Below, in pieces: positions 17,909 to 28,700 of a stretch of 64,000 nt of DNA. The stretch lies in contig JADGDG010000014.1 in assembly GCA_016744995.1 (NCBI GenBank), positions 52,957-116,956 of the forward strand. Direction: 5' to 3'. The position numbers and the translations under genes are program-made. Positions within the stretch are counted from its first letter, which is position 1. Each line of letters opens with the position of its first letter. Under the pieces are notes generated by a model, which saw nothing but the letters and a program-made list of their open reading frames with translations, did no database searches and was not told the DNA's origin. The stretch comes from Gammaproteobacteria bacterium (GTDB lineage Bacteria; Pseudomonadota; Gammaproteobacteria; GRL18).

Positions 17909-19780
17909 ATGGATAATAATATAATAAATGCCGTTTTGTTAACAGATTCATCAACAATTGATGGTTTGATCGCATCTTTGCTGGACAGAAGTCGTTTTAA
18001 AATTAAAGCGATTCACTCAAGTGAAGATGATTATTTTCAGAAAATTCTTGATTGTCATCCTGAATTGATTTTTATCCGTGGCATGTTAACAAATCTGGAT
18101 GGCCTCTCTGTATGTGATCGAATTCGCTCACATCCCTCGCTCAGCCAGGCTCGTCTGGTTTTTATTTCATCAAATACTCACAATCGAGAGCATGCGATTG
18201 ACCATCGCGCCAATAAATTTTTACAATTACCGTTTTCGCGCCAGGACTTGAACCAGGTTATTAACCCCTTATTTGAGCAAAAAATAAAACTTTTACTGGT
18301 TGATGACAGTAAAACCTGCCGCAGATTAATTAAACCTTTTCTGGAACAGGAAGGTTATGACGTTTTTGAGGCTGATAATGGTGAGCATGCGTTAAAGATT
18401 ATTCGCAGTACAAATATTGATGTCATTGTCAGTGATGTCGAAATGCCTATTCTGGATGGCATCACTTTATGCAGGATTATCCGCCAGCAGGATAAGTTAT
18501 CAACTCCAGTTTTATTATTGTCTTCACAACAAACAGATAAAGCCATTTTAAGTGGTTTTAGTGCAGGTGCTGATGATTATATTATTAAATCTGATCACTC
18601 TGCGACCCGTAAGGTTGTTGTACCTGAACTTTTGTCTCGAATTGAACGTTTATTGAATTCTAAGAATTCACAGGGACGTCCTGAGCATATTTTAGTAGTA
18701 GAAGATTCTGCAACGATGCGCTATCAGCTTAAAAACTCATTGAAAATTCAGGGTTTTCAAGTTGATATTGCTGAAGATGGCCTGTCTGCATGGGAAAAAT
18801 TAAATATCAATCAATATGATCTTGTGATCACTGATTATGATATGCCCTATGTTGATGGTCTGGAACTGTGCAGCCGTATTCGTCAGTCTAACCGATTTGA
18901 AAATCTACCGATTATCATAGAAACCAGTAAAGATTCTAAAGCCGATCAGGTTAAAATACGTTCTATTGGCATCCAGGCTTTTATTACCAAACCTTTTTCA
19001 CCGGATAGAATGATTGCTGAAGTGGAACGAGTGCTGGCTGAAACTCGGTTAAAACATAATCAGAATGCAATGAGCCAATATTTACCAGACTCAACCGTAA
19101 CGCATATTTCCAGCAATAATATGAATGTCAATGGTCCTATTGTAGAAGACAAATTCAGGACTTTACTATTTCTGGATATTGTTCAGTTTACTCACATGTC
19201 AAGCCGCCTGGCTTCAAGAGACGTGGTAGTTTTTCTAAATACTTATTTTGACCGTATGGTTGAAGAATTAATGCGCTTTGATGCCACCATTGAAAAATTT
19301 ATTGGTGATGGTATCTTTGCTTCATTTGATCTGCAGGAAGAGGGTGCATTTCGTTCAGTCTGTGCGGCAGCGGCAATGCTCAAAGCATTGCCGGAATTAA
19401 GACAAATGACGGGACTGGATGTTCATATGCGTATTGGAATTCATTCCGGCCATGTTATTTCAGGCGATATTGGTAGTCACCAGTCAAGAAGGGACTTCAC
19501 CCTGATTGGAGAAAATGTCAATATTGCTGCTCGCCTGGAGCATTTATCCAAACATGATGGTATTTTGATCAGTCATGCTACCTATAAAATGATAAAAGAT
19601 CGCATCACTGTGATCCCGACACCGCCGTTGAAACTAAAAGGTATCAAAGAACCTGTTCAGGCTTATCTGGTTAAATCAATTAAATCATTCCATTCATTTT
19701 TTCGGAAGATGGAGAAAAAATCTCCTTCAGGAACACAAAATAAAAATTCTATTGAGAAAGTCTTTAATTCACCTTTTTAA
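17909..19780 (+). CDS. three-receiver response regulator with class III adenylate/guanylate cyclase
   Basis: 623 aa. REC1 (about 1-125) has lost its phosphoacceptor (LIFIRGML where LIFIDxxMP is expected). REC2 (about 128-245, LLLVDDSKTC, IVSDVEMP) and REC3 (about 260-380, ILVVEDSATM, VITDYDMP, ITKPFS) keep the acidic pocket, Asp and Lys. The cyclase domain (about 410-570) has both metal Asp residues (LLFLDIVQFT, KFIGDGIFASF) and the transition-state Asn/Arg (NVNIAARLE). The Lys in EKFIGDG and the Asp in RRDFTLIG suit adenine recognition, so cAMP is the likely product. Tail residues 590-623 are unstructured. The FGE-domain gene follows 41 bp downstream and may be cotranscribed. Confidence 0.88.
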   Translation: MDNNIINAVLLTDSSTIDGLIASLLDRSRFKIKAIHSSEDDYFQKILDCHPELIFIRGMLTNLDGLSVCDRIRSHPSLSQARLVFISSNTHNREHAIDHRANKFLQLPFSRQDLNQVINPLFEQKIKLLLVDDSKTCRRLIKPFLEQEGYDVFEADNGEHALKIIRSTNIDVIVSDVEMPILDGITLCRIIRQQDKLSTPVLLLSSQQTDKAILSGFSAGADDYIIKSDHSATRKVVVPELLSRIERLLNSKNSQGRPEHILVVEDSATMRYQLKNSLKIQGFQVDIAEDGLSAWEKLNINQYDLVITDYDMPYVDGLELCSRIRQSNRFENLPIIIETSKDSKADQVKIRSIGIQAFITKPFSPDRMIAEVERVLAETRLKHNQNAMSQYLPDSTVTHISSNNMNVNGPIVEDKFRTLLFLDIVQFTHMSSRLASRDVVVFLNTYFDRMVEELMRFDATIEKFIGDGIFASFDLQEEGAFRSVCAAAAMLKALPELRQMTGLDVHMRIGIHSGHVISGDIGSHQSRRDFTLIGENVNIAARLEHLSKHDGILISHATYKMIKDRITVIPTPPLKLKGIKEPVQAYLVKSIKSFHSFFRKMEKKSPSGTQNKNSIEKVFNSPF

Positions 19781-19821
19781 GAAAACTGAACTATGATGTA
19801 AAAATAGACTATGATGTAAAT

Positions 19822-20904
19822 ATGAAATATTATTTAATCTGCATTTTTGTTATTTTTCTTAGTTGCGTTACAACGGTAAACGGTGCTGTAAAGGATGCCA
19901 ATTATTATTTAAAAAAAGCATCTGCAGCTTACAATCAGGGTGATTATCCAAGAGCGGAACAAGCATTCAGACAACTATTAAAAATGAAGGTTTCCCTGCA
20001 CAGAGATTTTTATTATTTTTATGGAAAAACACTTTTTCATAATGGTCATTATAAAAAGTCAGAACATAACCTGAGCTTATATACTGAAACTGTCAGCAAT
20101 AATAGTAAATACAGTGCTGATGCTAAGCGCTTATTATTACAGACAGAAAAAAAGTTAGCTCAGCAAAAGCCAAAAAAGACAAAGAAAAAAAAGAAAATAG
20201 CCCGTCTTCCAAATGTTCCCGAAATGATTCGGATCTCCGCAGGCTCCTTTACTATGGGTAGTAATCATGGCTCAGCGGATCAGAAACCTCCTCATAAAGT
20301 TAAAATCAAAAAAGACTTTGCTATTGGAAAATATGAAGTCACATTTTCTCAATATGATGCCTTTGCTAAAGCAAACAGGCTAAAAAAAACCGATGACTTT
20401 GGCTGGGGCCGTGGTAATCGACCAGTTATAAATGTTTCTCTACAAAATGCTAAAGACTATGCGCTCTGGCTCAGTAAAAAAACCAATAGAATTTTTCGTT
20501 TGCCAACTGAAGCTGAATGGGAATATGTTGCCCGGACAGGTTTTAAAAAACAGCTTGGATTTAATGACTTGTTAGGTCTGGGTGATGCAAATTGTGATGA
20601 TTGCCGTTATTTCTGGGAAAGTGCTCAAACCATGGAAGTTGGTAGTTTTGATGCTAATAAATATGGTGTTCATGATCTTTTTGGTAATGTCTGGGAATGG
20701 ACTTGTTCGACATACACCCGTCAATATACCGGTGATGAACGTTACTGTGCGGATAAAAATGACCTTATTGGAAAAACCATTGCAGTCAGAGGGGGAGGGT
20801 GGAATTCTTTCAGCGCTATTTTACGTTCCTATGTACGCTATAACAATTTCCCCAATTATTTTAGCAATGAGCAGGGCTTTCGCCTGGTAGAAGAGCTTGA
20901 GTAA
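19822..20904 (+). CDS. TPR plus formylglycine-generating-enzyme-like (SUMF1) lipoprotein
   Basis: Exported: hydrophobic N-terminus ending FLSCVTTVNG, a possible lipobox with Cys at about 15. Residues 25-115 look like TPR repeats (YYLKKASAAYNQGDYPRAEQ). After a Lys-rich linker comes the FGE-sulfatase fold (about 130-360): IRISAGSFTMGS, IGKYEVTFSQYDAF, RLPTEAEWEYVAR, DLFGNVWEWTCS, VRGGGWNSF, GFRLV. Many such proteins are not true formylglycine enzymes but signalling or scaffold proteins. The preceding gap holds a direct repeat of ACTATGATGTAAA (19790, 19808). Confidence 0.82.
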   Translation: MKYYLICIFVIFLSCVTTVNGAVKDANYYLKKASAAYNQGDYPRAEQAFRQLLKMKVSLHRDFYYFYGKTLFHNGHYKKSEHNLSLYTETVSNNSKYSADAKRLLLQTEKKLAQQKPKKTKKKKKIARLPNVPEMIRISAGSFTMGSNHGSADQKPPHKVKIKKDFAIGKYEVTFSQYDAFAKANRLKKTDDFGWGRGNRPVINVSLQNAKDYALWLSKKTNRIFRLPTEAEWEYVARTGFKKQLGFNDLLGLGDANCDDCRYFWESAQTMEVGSFDANKYGVHDLFGNVWEWTCSTYTRQYTGDERYCADKNDLIGKTIAVRGGGWNSFSAILRSYVRYNNFPNYFSNEQGFRLVEELE

Positions 20905-20947
20905 TAATTTTTTTAATTAAAAACTAATCATTCAATATTAGTTCATA

Positions 20948-22459
20948 CTATTTCAATGAACCAATCCAGCTTGCGCTTGCACCTCTGGTTATATCAAGAA
21001 TAATATCAGGAAAAATTCCAAATATAATAATGAGTCCCCCAAAACTGATGCTGAGCAATAACTCCCGTGTGCGTAAATCCATTGCTGTAGCGACCACATC
21101 ATTTTTAACAGGCCCTAAAAATGTACGTTGATAAATGGTCAGGAAGTAGGCTGCTGCCAGAACTATTCCAATCAAAGCTGCAATTCCAGCACCCGTATGA
21201 GTTTCAAGAACACTGATAAGAATTAAATTTTCAGCAATAAAGCCATTAGTTCCCGGTACCCCTAAACCTGCCAGGCCAAAGATAAAGAAAAAACTGGCCA
21301 GTAAAGGCATTGTTTTTGCGACACCACCCAAGCTTAAAATTTCAGTTGAGCCAGTACGATGATGTAAAAATCCAATAAGAATAAACAGACCACCAGCGAC
21401 CAGTGTAAAATTAAAGAGCTGAAATAAAGCGCCCTGAAGCCCCTGGGTTGAGAACGATGCAATCCCTAAAATAACCAGACCTACATGGCTGACACTGGAA
21501 AAAGCCAGCATTTTACGTAAGTTTGTCTGACTGATTGCAAGAACTGCTCCATATAAGACACCGACAATTCCTAGTCCGGCTAACAACCAATGAAAATTTT
21601 GAGCAGCGTCAGGTGCTAATGGTATAGTAAAGCGAATTAAACCATAAGCACCCAGCTTAAGCCCTGTCATGATAGCTGCGATACTGGCTGGTCCTTCCAT
21701 TGCAATGGCTGGTAACCAGGTATGTAAGGGGAAAATTGGGGCTTTAAATGCAAAGCCTAATAAGAGTAAAAAGAAAATTGTGGTTTGAAGCTCTGTAGGC
21801 AATGGACTATTTAATAGTGTCATGTAGTCAAATACCAGCTCACTGGAAGCTGCTTTTGCATGTTCAAAAGCCGCAAGAATAAAACCAAAGAGTAAAGGGA
21901 TACCGCCTGCCATCATAACCATAGTATATTTTACTGCGGCATAGCGCCTGTTTGGGCCTATTCCCCAATAAATAATCAGAAAATAAATGGGAATTAAAGT
22001 CAGCTCCCAAAACAAGAAAAAGAGAATAGTATTGAGTGAAATAAAAATGCCGAGCGTTGCTGTTTGTAATAGCAGCAGTAAAATAAAAAATAAACGCGGC
22101 ATGGTTCGAATACTATTCCAGGAAGCAATAATAATCCCTATAAATAATAAACTTGTTAGTGGTAAAAATAGGATTGATATACCATCAATGCCAACAATAT
22201 AATCAATATTAAGGCTGGGGATCCAGGCCAGGCGTTCAATAAACTGGAAGCCTGCATTGGTTTTATCAAACTGAAAAACAAGTATCAGAGAGAGCAGCAA
22301 CGTAATTATATTTGCCAGCAATGCAATCCAGCGTGCCTTTAAATGATCAGATGTTAATAAAATAATTGCAGATGCAATGGGCAATATAATTAATAACAGA
22401 CTGAGAATAGGAAATCCTATTGCTGACTCAGCGTTTGCAAGAGTTGTTTCTGAAATCAT
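20948..22459 (-). CDS. NuoM/MrpD-like proton-conducting membrane subunit (DAB locus, distal)
   Basis: 503 aa, about 14 membrane segments, proton_antipo_M family. The ion-path residues are present: Glu in FFLFWELTLIPIYF (TM5), Lys in FAFKAPIFPLHTWLP (TM7) and Lys in GLKLGAYGLIRF (TM8). In a complex I operon this would be NuoM, but no other nuo genes are present and it is the last gene of the dabA locus. It likely contributes ion flux to the carbon uptake complex. Ribosome site AAGGAT seven bases before ATG; a MITE separates it from the upstream gene, so promoter or stability effects are possible. Confidence 0.85.
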   Translation of the reverse strand: MISETTLANAESAIGFPILSLLLIILPIASAIILLTSDHLKARWIALLANIITLLLSLILVFQFDKTNAGFQFIERLAWIPSLNIDYIVGIDGISILFLPLTSLLFIGIIIASWNSIRTMPRLFFILLLLLQTATLGIFISLNTILFFLFWELTLIPIYFLIIYWGIGPNRRYAAVKYTMVMMAGGIPLLFGFILAAFEHAKAASSELVFDYMTLLNSPLPTELQTTIFFLLLLGFAFKAPIFPLHTWLPAIAMEGPASIAAIMTGLKLGAYGLIRFTIPLAPDAAQNFHWLLAGLGIVGVLYGAVLAISQTNLRKMLAFSSVSHVGLVILGIASFSTQGLQGALFQLFNFTLVAGGLFILIGFLHHRTGSTEILSLGGVAKTMPLLASFFFIFGLAGLGVPGTNGFIAENLILISVLETHTGAGIAALIGIVLAAAYFLTIYQRTFLGPVKNDVVATAMDLRTRELLLSISFGGLIIIFGIFPDIILDITRGASASWIGSLK

Positions 22460-22509
22460 CAGAAAATCCTTAAAGTATTTATGTTATATAACGTTAGGTA
22501 AAAGGTTTT

Positions 22510-22649
22510 GTAACTACTCAGTGTATTCATCTTTTACCTGATTTCTGCGTTATTTTCGTACTCAAATGGTCACATATACTTATATGCTCACATTCTCCGT
22601 GCAAAAATGCCTTGAACTCAGGCAAAATCTAAACACACTGAATAGTTAC
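22510..22649. mobile_element. MITE copy 1 (140 bp) with 8-bp target duplication
   Basis: Terminal inverted repeats GTAACTACTCAGTGT and its near-complement ending CTGAATAGTTAC. Flanked by a perfect 8-bp direct repeat AAGGTTTT (22502-22509 and 22650-22657). Bases 22564-22603 are identical, as reverse complement, to 59381-59420 in copy 2. No coding capacity. GTAA ends with 8-bp duplications are, from memory, typical of IS66-family elements, so an IS66-like transposase may have moved it. It lies between two genes of the DAB operon. Confidence 0.9.
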
Positions 22650-22665
22650 AAGGTTTTTTATAAGC

Positions 22666-24183
22666 CTAATGAAGATGGCTGTATAATTCACCCAGCCCAT
22701 GCATGGAATTTTCAATTAAGCCAAGCCATGGTTCTGTATAAAATCCAGTGGTTAATAAAGTAATAATAATCATTGCTGCCAGGACTTCTTCTGAGCGTGA
22801 TGCCGGGGCAATAGCCTTTTGATGCCAGCTGCCGATTTTTGGGGATAAAAATGCTCTTTGAAAAGCCCAGAGTAAAAATCCTGCGGCCACAACGTTACCC
22901 AGTGCAGCGGCGATAGTAATTAGTGCACCAAAGCGATGAATTGAGGCTTCAAGTATTAAATGTGCGGCATCAAATCCAGGCGTGCCGGGCATGCCCACAA
23001 TGCTGAGGCCGGAGATTAAAAAAGTGATGCCGATAAAGGGTATATGGTCAAACAGCCCGCCCAGTTTTTTTAATAACATTGTATTTGTGCGCCAGAAGAC
23101 AAAACCTGTCATAAATAACAGCCCCGAGGTTGCCAGACCAAAATTAATTGACAGTAATATAGCTCCTTCAAAGGCAGTTTGATTCAGGCTGAACAAGCCG
23201 ATAATAAGGACGCTGGTATGACTGACAACTGCAAATGAAAGTAGTCTGCGCAGATTCGCCTGCATCATCGCCATGATTGCAGCATAAAAAACACCGGCTA
23301 CTGCAAAAGTGACAATATATTCATGCCATTGAATGACTGCTTCCGGCAATAGCGGTAAAACAAAACGTATTAAAGCATAGATGCCCACTTTTAAGCCCAG
23401 TAGAAAAACCAGAGCCATAGCGACCGTGCCATGCTCTGCCGTAAGCGGCAGCCAGCCATGTAGAGGAAAAATAGGGATGCGAATACCAAGACCATAGAAT
23501 AGTAGAAAAAAGATAATGGACTGGATACTTCCATCCACAGCTACGTCTTTAAGCAGCATGAGGTCAAAGGTCCAGGGATTTCCTGTTTCATGGGTATAGT
23601 TCCAGCCCAGCATTGAAACGCCTATGGCAAGAAGTAAAAGGCCGGAGAGCATGAACTGCAGATAACGTGCTATAGCCAGATCGCGTTCCGGTGAAGTGGC
23701 CCAGCGGCGTAGCATATAACCAATTAAAGACAGCTCAATAAAAGATATCAGTGTAAACCACATCAGATCGAGAGTGGTAAATAAGCTCATCAGACAGGCT
23801 TCAATAATTAAAATTGTAAAAGGCAGATGCTTTGGTCGTTCAAGTGGAATAATATTGCAATAGATCATGACCATGATACTTAACAGGGCTGTGAGGAGTA
23901 TAAATAAAACACTCATGCCATCAACGCCGGTATGATATGACAGCGGTGCGAGTAGAGTGAGTTGCTCCGAGAACTGTATTGCTGAGTTTGTCTGATCAAA
24001 ATGTCTGAATAAATCGACAGCAAAAAACATTTCAAAAACAGTCAGGGCAATACCAACATTCATTAATTGTTTTGAATTGCGAAAGCCGTATAAAACAAAG
24101 AGTCCTAATAACGGAATGATCTGCAAGGTGCTTAATATGGGATAGGCTGACTGAGAAGCCCAATGAATTTCAGTAATGGTCAC
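22666..24183 (-). CDS. NuoM/NuoN-like membrane subunit (DAB locus)
   Basis: 505 aa with 13-14 membrane segments, proton_antipo_M family but the most diverged of the set. The TM5 Glu is kept (SFIELSLIGYML) and the TM8 Lys is kept (LLGLKVGIYALIRF), but the TM7 Lys reads Arg (GIRIPIFPLHGWLP). Start chosen at GTG 24183 because a strong Shine-Dalgarno (AGGGAGAGG) lies five bases before it; the in-frame TTG at 24210 would overlap dabB. It follows dabB by 10 bp. Confidence 0.83.
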   Translation of the reverse strand: MTITEIHWASQSAYPILSTLQIIPLLGLFVLYGFRNSKQLMNVGIALTVFEMFFAVDLFRHFDQTNSAIQFSEQLTLLAPLSYHTGVDGMSVLFILLTALLSIMVMIYCNIIPLERPKHLPFTILIIEACLMSLFTTLDLMWFTLISFIELSLIGYMLRRWATSPERDLAIARYLQFMLSGLLLLAIGVSMLGWNYTHETGNPWTFDLMLLKDVAVDGSIQSIIFFLLFYGLGIRIPIFPLHGWLPLTAEHGTVAMALVFLLGLKVGIYALIRFVLPLLPEAVIQWHEYIVTFAVAGVFYAAIMAMMQANLRRLLSFAVVSHTSVLIIGLFSLNQTAFEGAILLSINFGLATSGLLFMTGFVFWRTNTMLLKKLGGLFDHIPFIGITFLISGLSIVGMPGTPGFDAAHLILEASIHRFGALITIAAALGNVVAAGFLLWAFQRAFLSPKIGSWHQKAIAPASRSEEVLAAMIIITLLTTGFYTEPWLGLIENSMHGLGELYSHLH

Positions 24184-24193
24184 TTGCCTCTCC

Positions 24194-25774
24194 CTAAATG
24201 ATGACTGCAAATGTAATCAGGATTAGTAATATTAAATATCGCGGCTGACTGAGCAGTTCTTCAATCTGGAGCAGATAATGTCCTACTATATTGAGCACTT
24301 TAAGCAGGCCGTCGCCACCGCTTTTTAGTACCAGATGTTCTTCAAACCAGAACAGCATGTCGGCGAGATTTTCCAGTATTTTACCTGCAATGCCGTGTCC
24401 TCGACTAACTTCATATTTCTCTGCTGCACTCATCTCAGAGGCAGACTTATGCATTTCCCAGTCAGCGATTGAAGTGATGGCACTGGTTTGTTCAGGTAAA
24501 CCCACCAGGCGATTAATGACTCTTTCGTCAAAACGATCGGTATCATGAGCAATCCTTTTAATCGGTCTGACTAATAACCAGTCAGCCATGGGATCAAGCC
24601 AGAAACGTTGTAAGCTGGCAGTATACAGCCAACCCTGTCGTTTTAATATGGGATGTACGGGGCGTGTTTTGTGATCCATCATGTGCATTATGGCTGGTGC
24701 ATGTAAAAATTGATAAGCTCGCCAGATTGCATGTAAGACAAGATGCCAGCTGGCTAATTCAAACCAGCCCATACCGCAACTAAAAAACATCAGCCCCACC
24801 TGTGATGTGGTGGAGAAAATTAAATTACTTTTTACATCGGTTTGCACCAGGTTACTGAAGAATCCATAAGCGACTGTGAGCAGACCAATCAAGGCCAGAG
24901 TGGTCATAATAATTGGAGCATTGTCCAGAACAGGTTGCAGGCGAATGATGAGATAAACACCAGCATGTACCATGAGAGAACCATAAAAGATGGCACTTGA
25001 TGGTGTCGGCCCCTCTATTGCGCGAGATATCCAGGGGGCAAAAGGTACCTGAGCTGATTTTGCAATAGCCGCCAGAAGAAAACTGGCCGCCAGGATATTA
25101 CTGCCCAATGGACTTAATGAATCGGCGCTGCTGAGAATTTCATTCCATTCCAATGTCTTGAGCAGATGGAATGAAAGAAATATTGCAATGATAAAACCGG
25201 CATCACCAATACGATTGGTGATAAAAACTCGAGTGGCATTTTGGGTTGCAATCGGGCGATCGTAAACATAAGCGATGAGCAGATAGGAGCTGACACCTGC
25301 CAGCTCCCAGCCAGTAAACATCAGAACCACATTGCCAGCCATTACAATAAGCAGCATAGCCCCCATAAACAGGTTCATAATCATGAAAAAGCGCTGATAG
25401 CCTGCTTCACGGTGCATATAATTAACGGAAAAACGAATCATCATAACAGAAATAATCGCCACCAGAGTCATCATGACTAAAGCAAAGGTATCCAGGTTAA
25501 AACTTAAGGTAATTTGATAATCACCACTGCTGAACCATTGTGCCAGTTCCAGGTGGCCTGGAATACCGATAACTATGGCATGTAAATCAACAGCAAGGAC
25601 AATTAATAATGATAGCAGAGCTGTGCCATTAGCAATTAAGGTGGTTTGCTTTTCACCGGACTCACCACGATTTTTACCGCTGATAAAACCAATCGCAATG
25701 GCTAAAGTGCCCAGCATGGGTAAAAGCGGAATTAACCAGACAAACGCTTTGAGTATTGAATTTGCTTCGTTCAT
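24194..25774 (-). CDS. dabB: DabB, NuoL-like proton channel subunit of the DAB carbon uptake system
   Basis: 526 aa, NuoL/MrpA-like. DabB couples cation flow to DabA, which traps CO2 as bicarbonate inside the cell. Visible: TM5 Glu (FTGWELAGVSSYLLIAY), TM7 Lys (AIAKSAQVPFAPW), and His in place of Lys on TM8 (MVHAGVYLIIR), as is common in NuoL-type subunits. The C-terminal part after about residue 360 is soluble and amphipathic, then ends in a membrane helix. The ATG at 25774 overlaps the dabA TGA by four bases (ATGA), so translation is coupled; an upstream in-frame start at 25807 is less likely. Confidence 0.88.
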   Translation of the reverse strand: MNEANSILKAFVWLIPLLPMLGTLAIAIGFISGKNRGESGEKQTTLIANGTALLSLLIVLAVDLHAIVIGIPGHLELAQWFSSGDYQITLSFNLDTFALVMMTLVAIISVMMIRFSVNYMHREAGYQRFFMIMNLFMGAMLLIVMAGNVVLMFTGWELAGVSSYLLIAYVYDRPIATQNATRVFITNRIGDAGFIIAIFLSFHLLKTLEWNEILSSADSLSPLGSNILAASFLLAAIAKSAQVPFAPWISRAIEGPTPSSAIFYGSLMVHAGVYLIIRLQPVLDNAPIIMTTLALIGLLTVAYGFFSNLVQTDVKSNLIFSTTSQVGLMFFSCGMGWFELASWHLVLHAIWRAYQFLHAPAIMHMMDHKTRPVHPILKRQGWLYTASLQRFWLDPMADWLLVRPIKRIAHDTDRFDERVINRLVGLPEQTSAITSIADWEMHKSASEMSAAEKYEVSRGHGIAGKILENLADMLFWFEEHLVLKSGGDGLLKVLNIVGHYLLQIEELLSQPRYLILLILITFAVII

Positions 25775-28700
25775 TTGCTTTCTTCCTTGGCCTGTTCTGT
25801 CTGACATCCGCGAATGTGATCACCTTCAGGCTGACTGATTAATGCCAGATTCAAGGCATCGCTATGGCCTGCATACCATTGGGAAGAGACTTTGACTTCA
25901 GGTGTTTTTTCCTGTTTACCTGTCCATGGGACAAAGCCTTTATCGGGTTTAAACTGAGTAATTTTATTGCTGTCTGGATCTTTGGCTGAGAGTAAAATCC
26001 AGCCTTTACCAATAAGTTCCTGCAGGGCTGGTTGGGCTGTATAGATTTTAGTCAGCACTTCGATGCTATGTTCAACGACAATTTGTAAACGCATGGCTTC
26101 ATGAATCTCAATCATCTGTCTTGGCAGGCCAGTTCTTAAATCACCATTGCTGCCATCCATAACACCGAACAGGCCATTTACATTGTGGGTAATTTTAGAG
26201 CCGCTTCCATAGCGTTCATTATCCACTGTTGAAAAATAATACTCCAGGCTGATACCAGCACCCACAGGGCCATTGGCCAGAAGCAGCCCTTCGAGGAGAT
26301 CACCCTTCGGATCAGTGCTCGGATCATAGGAAATTAAAAAGATACGGCGATCAAAAAAGGCCCCCTGAGTAGCACTGCGACGTCCAATAAAACAGATTGC
26401 ATTGGTGGCATGGCCTAATTCGGGACGAGCCTGACTGAAGTCATAGGCACGACCAACAATATGTTCAAGCGCTTTTTCTTTAGTGGTACTTTGTGGATTT
26501 GGAGCTGAGGCCAGACGGCGACAGCGTTCATGAGCTGACCATTGACTGGCTTCATAAACTTCTGCTTTCATTTTTTCAAATGCATTTTTTAATTTGCCAG
26601 GGATTTGATCGGTATCATACCAGATGAATTTTTCATCACAGGTATTGTGCTCTGTTCCTAAAAACCAGGTATCTGTAGTAATATCGAGTCCACGTTGTTT
26701 TAATAAGACACGAATTTCAGGCCGATTAGCAATGGTGGTAAGGGTTCGGGCATTCGGGCCGCTGTGTCGCCCGCTGCAGGCACCACAATCATATGCGGCC
26801 AGGTGAGGATTATTCTGGCTGATAGAACCGTGACCGACAATAACAATGAAAGGGGCAAAGCCATTAACCAGACCAATATTGCGGAGAAAGCCTTCAATTC
26901 TGTCGGCTTGCTCTAAGTCGGTAAAGCCGATTTGCTCATCACCGGGTTTGGGTGTTTCTTTTTCATGCTGGCAATTAACGGACACTTCTGTGGCAATGCT
27001 TAAATCAAATTTATCCCGTAATGACTCAGCCAGTTCACCAGTTTGTCTGGGTAGAAAGACTTTACCAATCAGGGTCACTAGTGCCGCAGGTGCTGACAGT
27101 GCAATAAGGACTGCTGTAGTTAATAAATTACGGCGTGTTTCCTGTTGGATAAGCGCTTTAGCCTGTAAACGCCAATTGCGCTTTTTCTGGTGTTTGGCAA
27201 GTAATGCATCCTGACCATGATGAGCAACTTCCTGGAATTCATAACAGGGTACTGTGACCACAGGGCACAAGGGAGAAGCCTTATCTTCATCCAGACCCTG
27301 CCAGTTAATATGCATACCAAAATGAGCCGCAGCACCGAAAGTTTCGATATTAGGATTTAATTCTTCCAGGTGGCGACGAATGCCTTCCTCTCGATCATCC
27401 ATGCAGAAAACCAGCTGCGCATCCGGTAGTTCTTTTCGCTCTTTCCAGCGCCCTCGCCCTTCATTGTCAACCAGTGTATTAAAATAAATCTCATGGTAAT
27501 GGTGTTCATAGGCCTGCAGCCAGATAAAACCGCTGGTGTCTTCGTCCATTTGATTGATCAGAGTAAATATTTCATCAATCTGTGGTTGTTCTAATGTGCT
27601 GATATCCTGGGCCGTAAAACCAATATACTGAAATAGGCGAAACAGAGGCCAGGCATGTTTACTGACACGATAACCCGGTGTTTTGGTGCCCACAGGGCTT
27701 TGCTGCCAGGTCCAGATCATATTAGCCAGTTTCAGCCAGTTATCTTCATTGGAATGATTGGTTTTAGAGCGCTCAATCTGATGGCTTGAAAGAGTGGATA
27801 AATATTCAGGCAGGCGCTCATTATGGAGTGTGTAGCGAACCAGGAAATCAGAGCTGCGGTGACGAAAATAATACCTAAGTGTTTCTAAACTGGCTTCTGT
27901 ACGCCAATATTCACTACAGACTCTTTGTGCAAAAATACGCTCTAATACCAGACGTACAGCCAGATAGTCCAGCATATTAACCGGTGTAGTCAGACCGTTG
28001 TATCCGGGTTTAGTGTGTCGCCAGAGGAACATCCCTGACCAGCCTGGTAATTCCAGTGCAAGATGTTGAAGATAAGCTGTCCAGCGGTTTTTATTGATCC
28101 CCTGACGCTGCAGCTCCTGAATAATGGTGTCCATAGGATCATCTGACAGAGCATCCAGGTTGTCACTCCAGTCATCCAGCTCTTCAAATATCCAGGCCAG
28201 ATCTTCATGAGCACTTTGTCTCCAGAAAGCATAAAAGCCCTGTTCCTGAAAGTTGTGCTTCCAGGCTGCCATCCCCTGATCTAAATAAGAAGCCAGATAA
28301 CGTAATAGAACTGGCCGAATATCATCCATTAAGTCAACACCCGTGAGGGCTTTAATGAAACCACTAAGAGTATTTTTTTGTCCGATGCTATCCAAAAGAT
28401 TAGTCAGAAGCTTTTTAGATTCTTTTTGTACCTGTTTTTGAATATGAGAGCGGCCGGCATCTTTTTTATTGCTGCCTTTTACCTGTTGGTTAAGCATTTC
28501 TTCTGCACGATCTGGTGATATATCAATCATGTCTTCTGGATGCAATAACAAATGATCCAGATCCAGAGCTTTTAGAATGCTCTGCCAGAGTTCTGAAATA
28601 ACATCTTCTTCTTTTTGCTCTGAACGCTTCATTAATGCCTGACATTGTTCCAGAGTCAAGTCATTTTGACAGGTTCCCAGAGCCTGGAGCTCTTCGATTT

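Noticed and set aside
22566..22763. Plus-strand open frame across MITE copy 1 as a gene
   Set aside because: It spans the element and runs antisense into the downstream membrane subunit gene.
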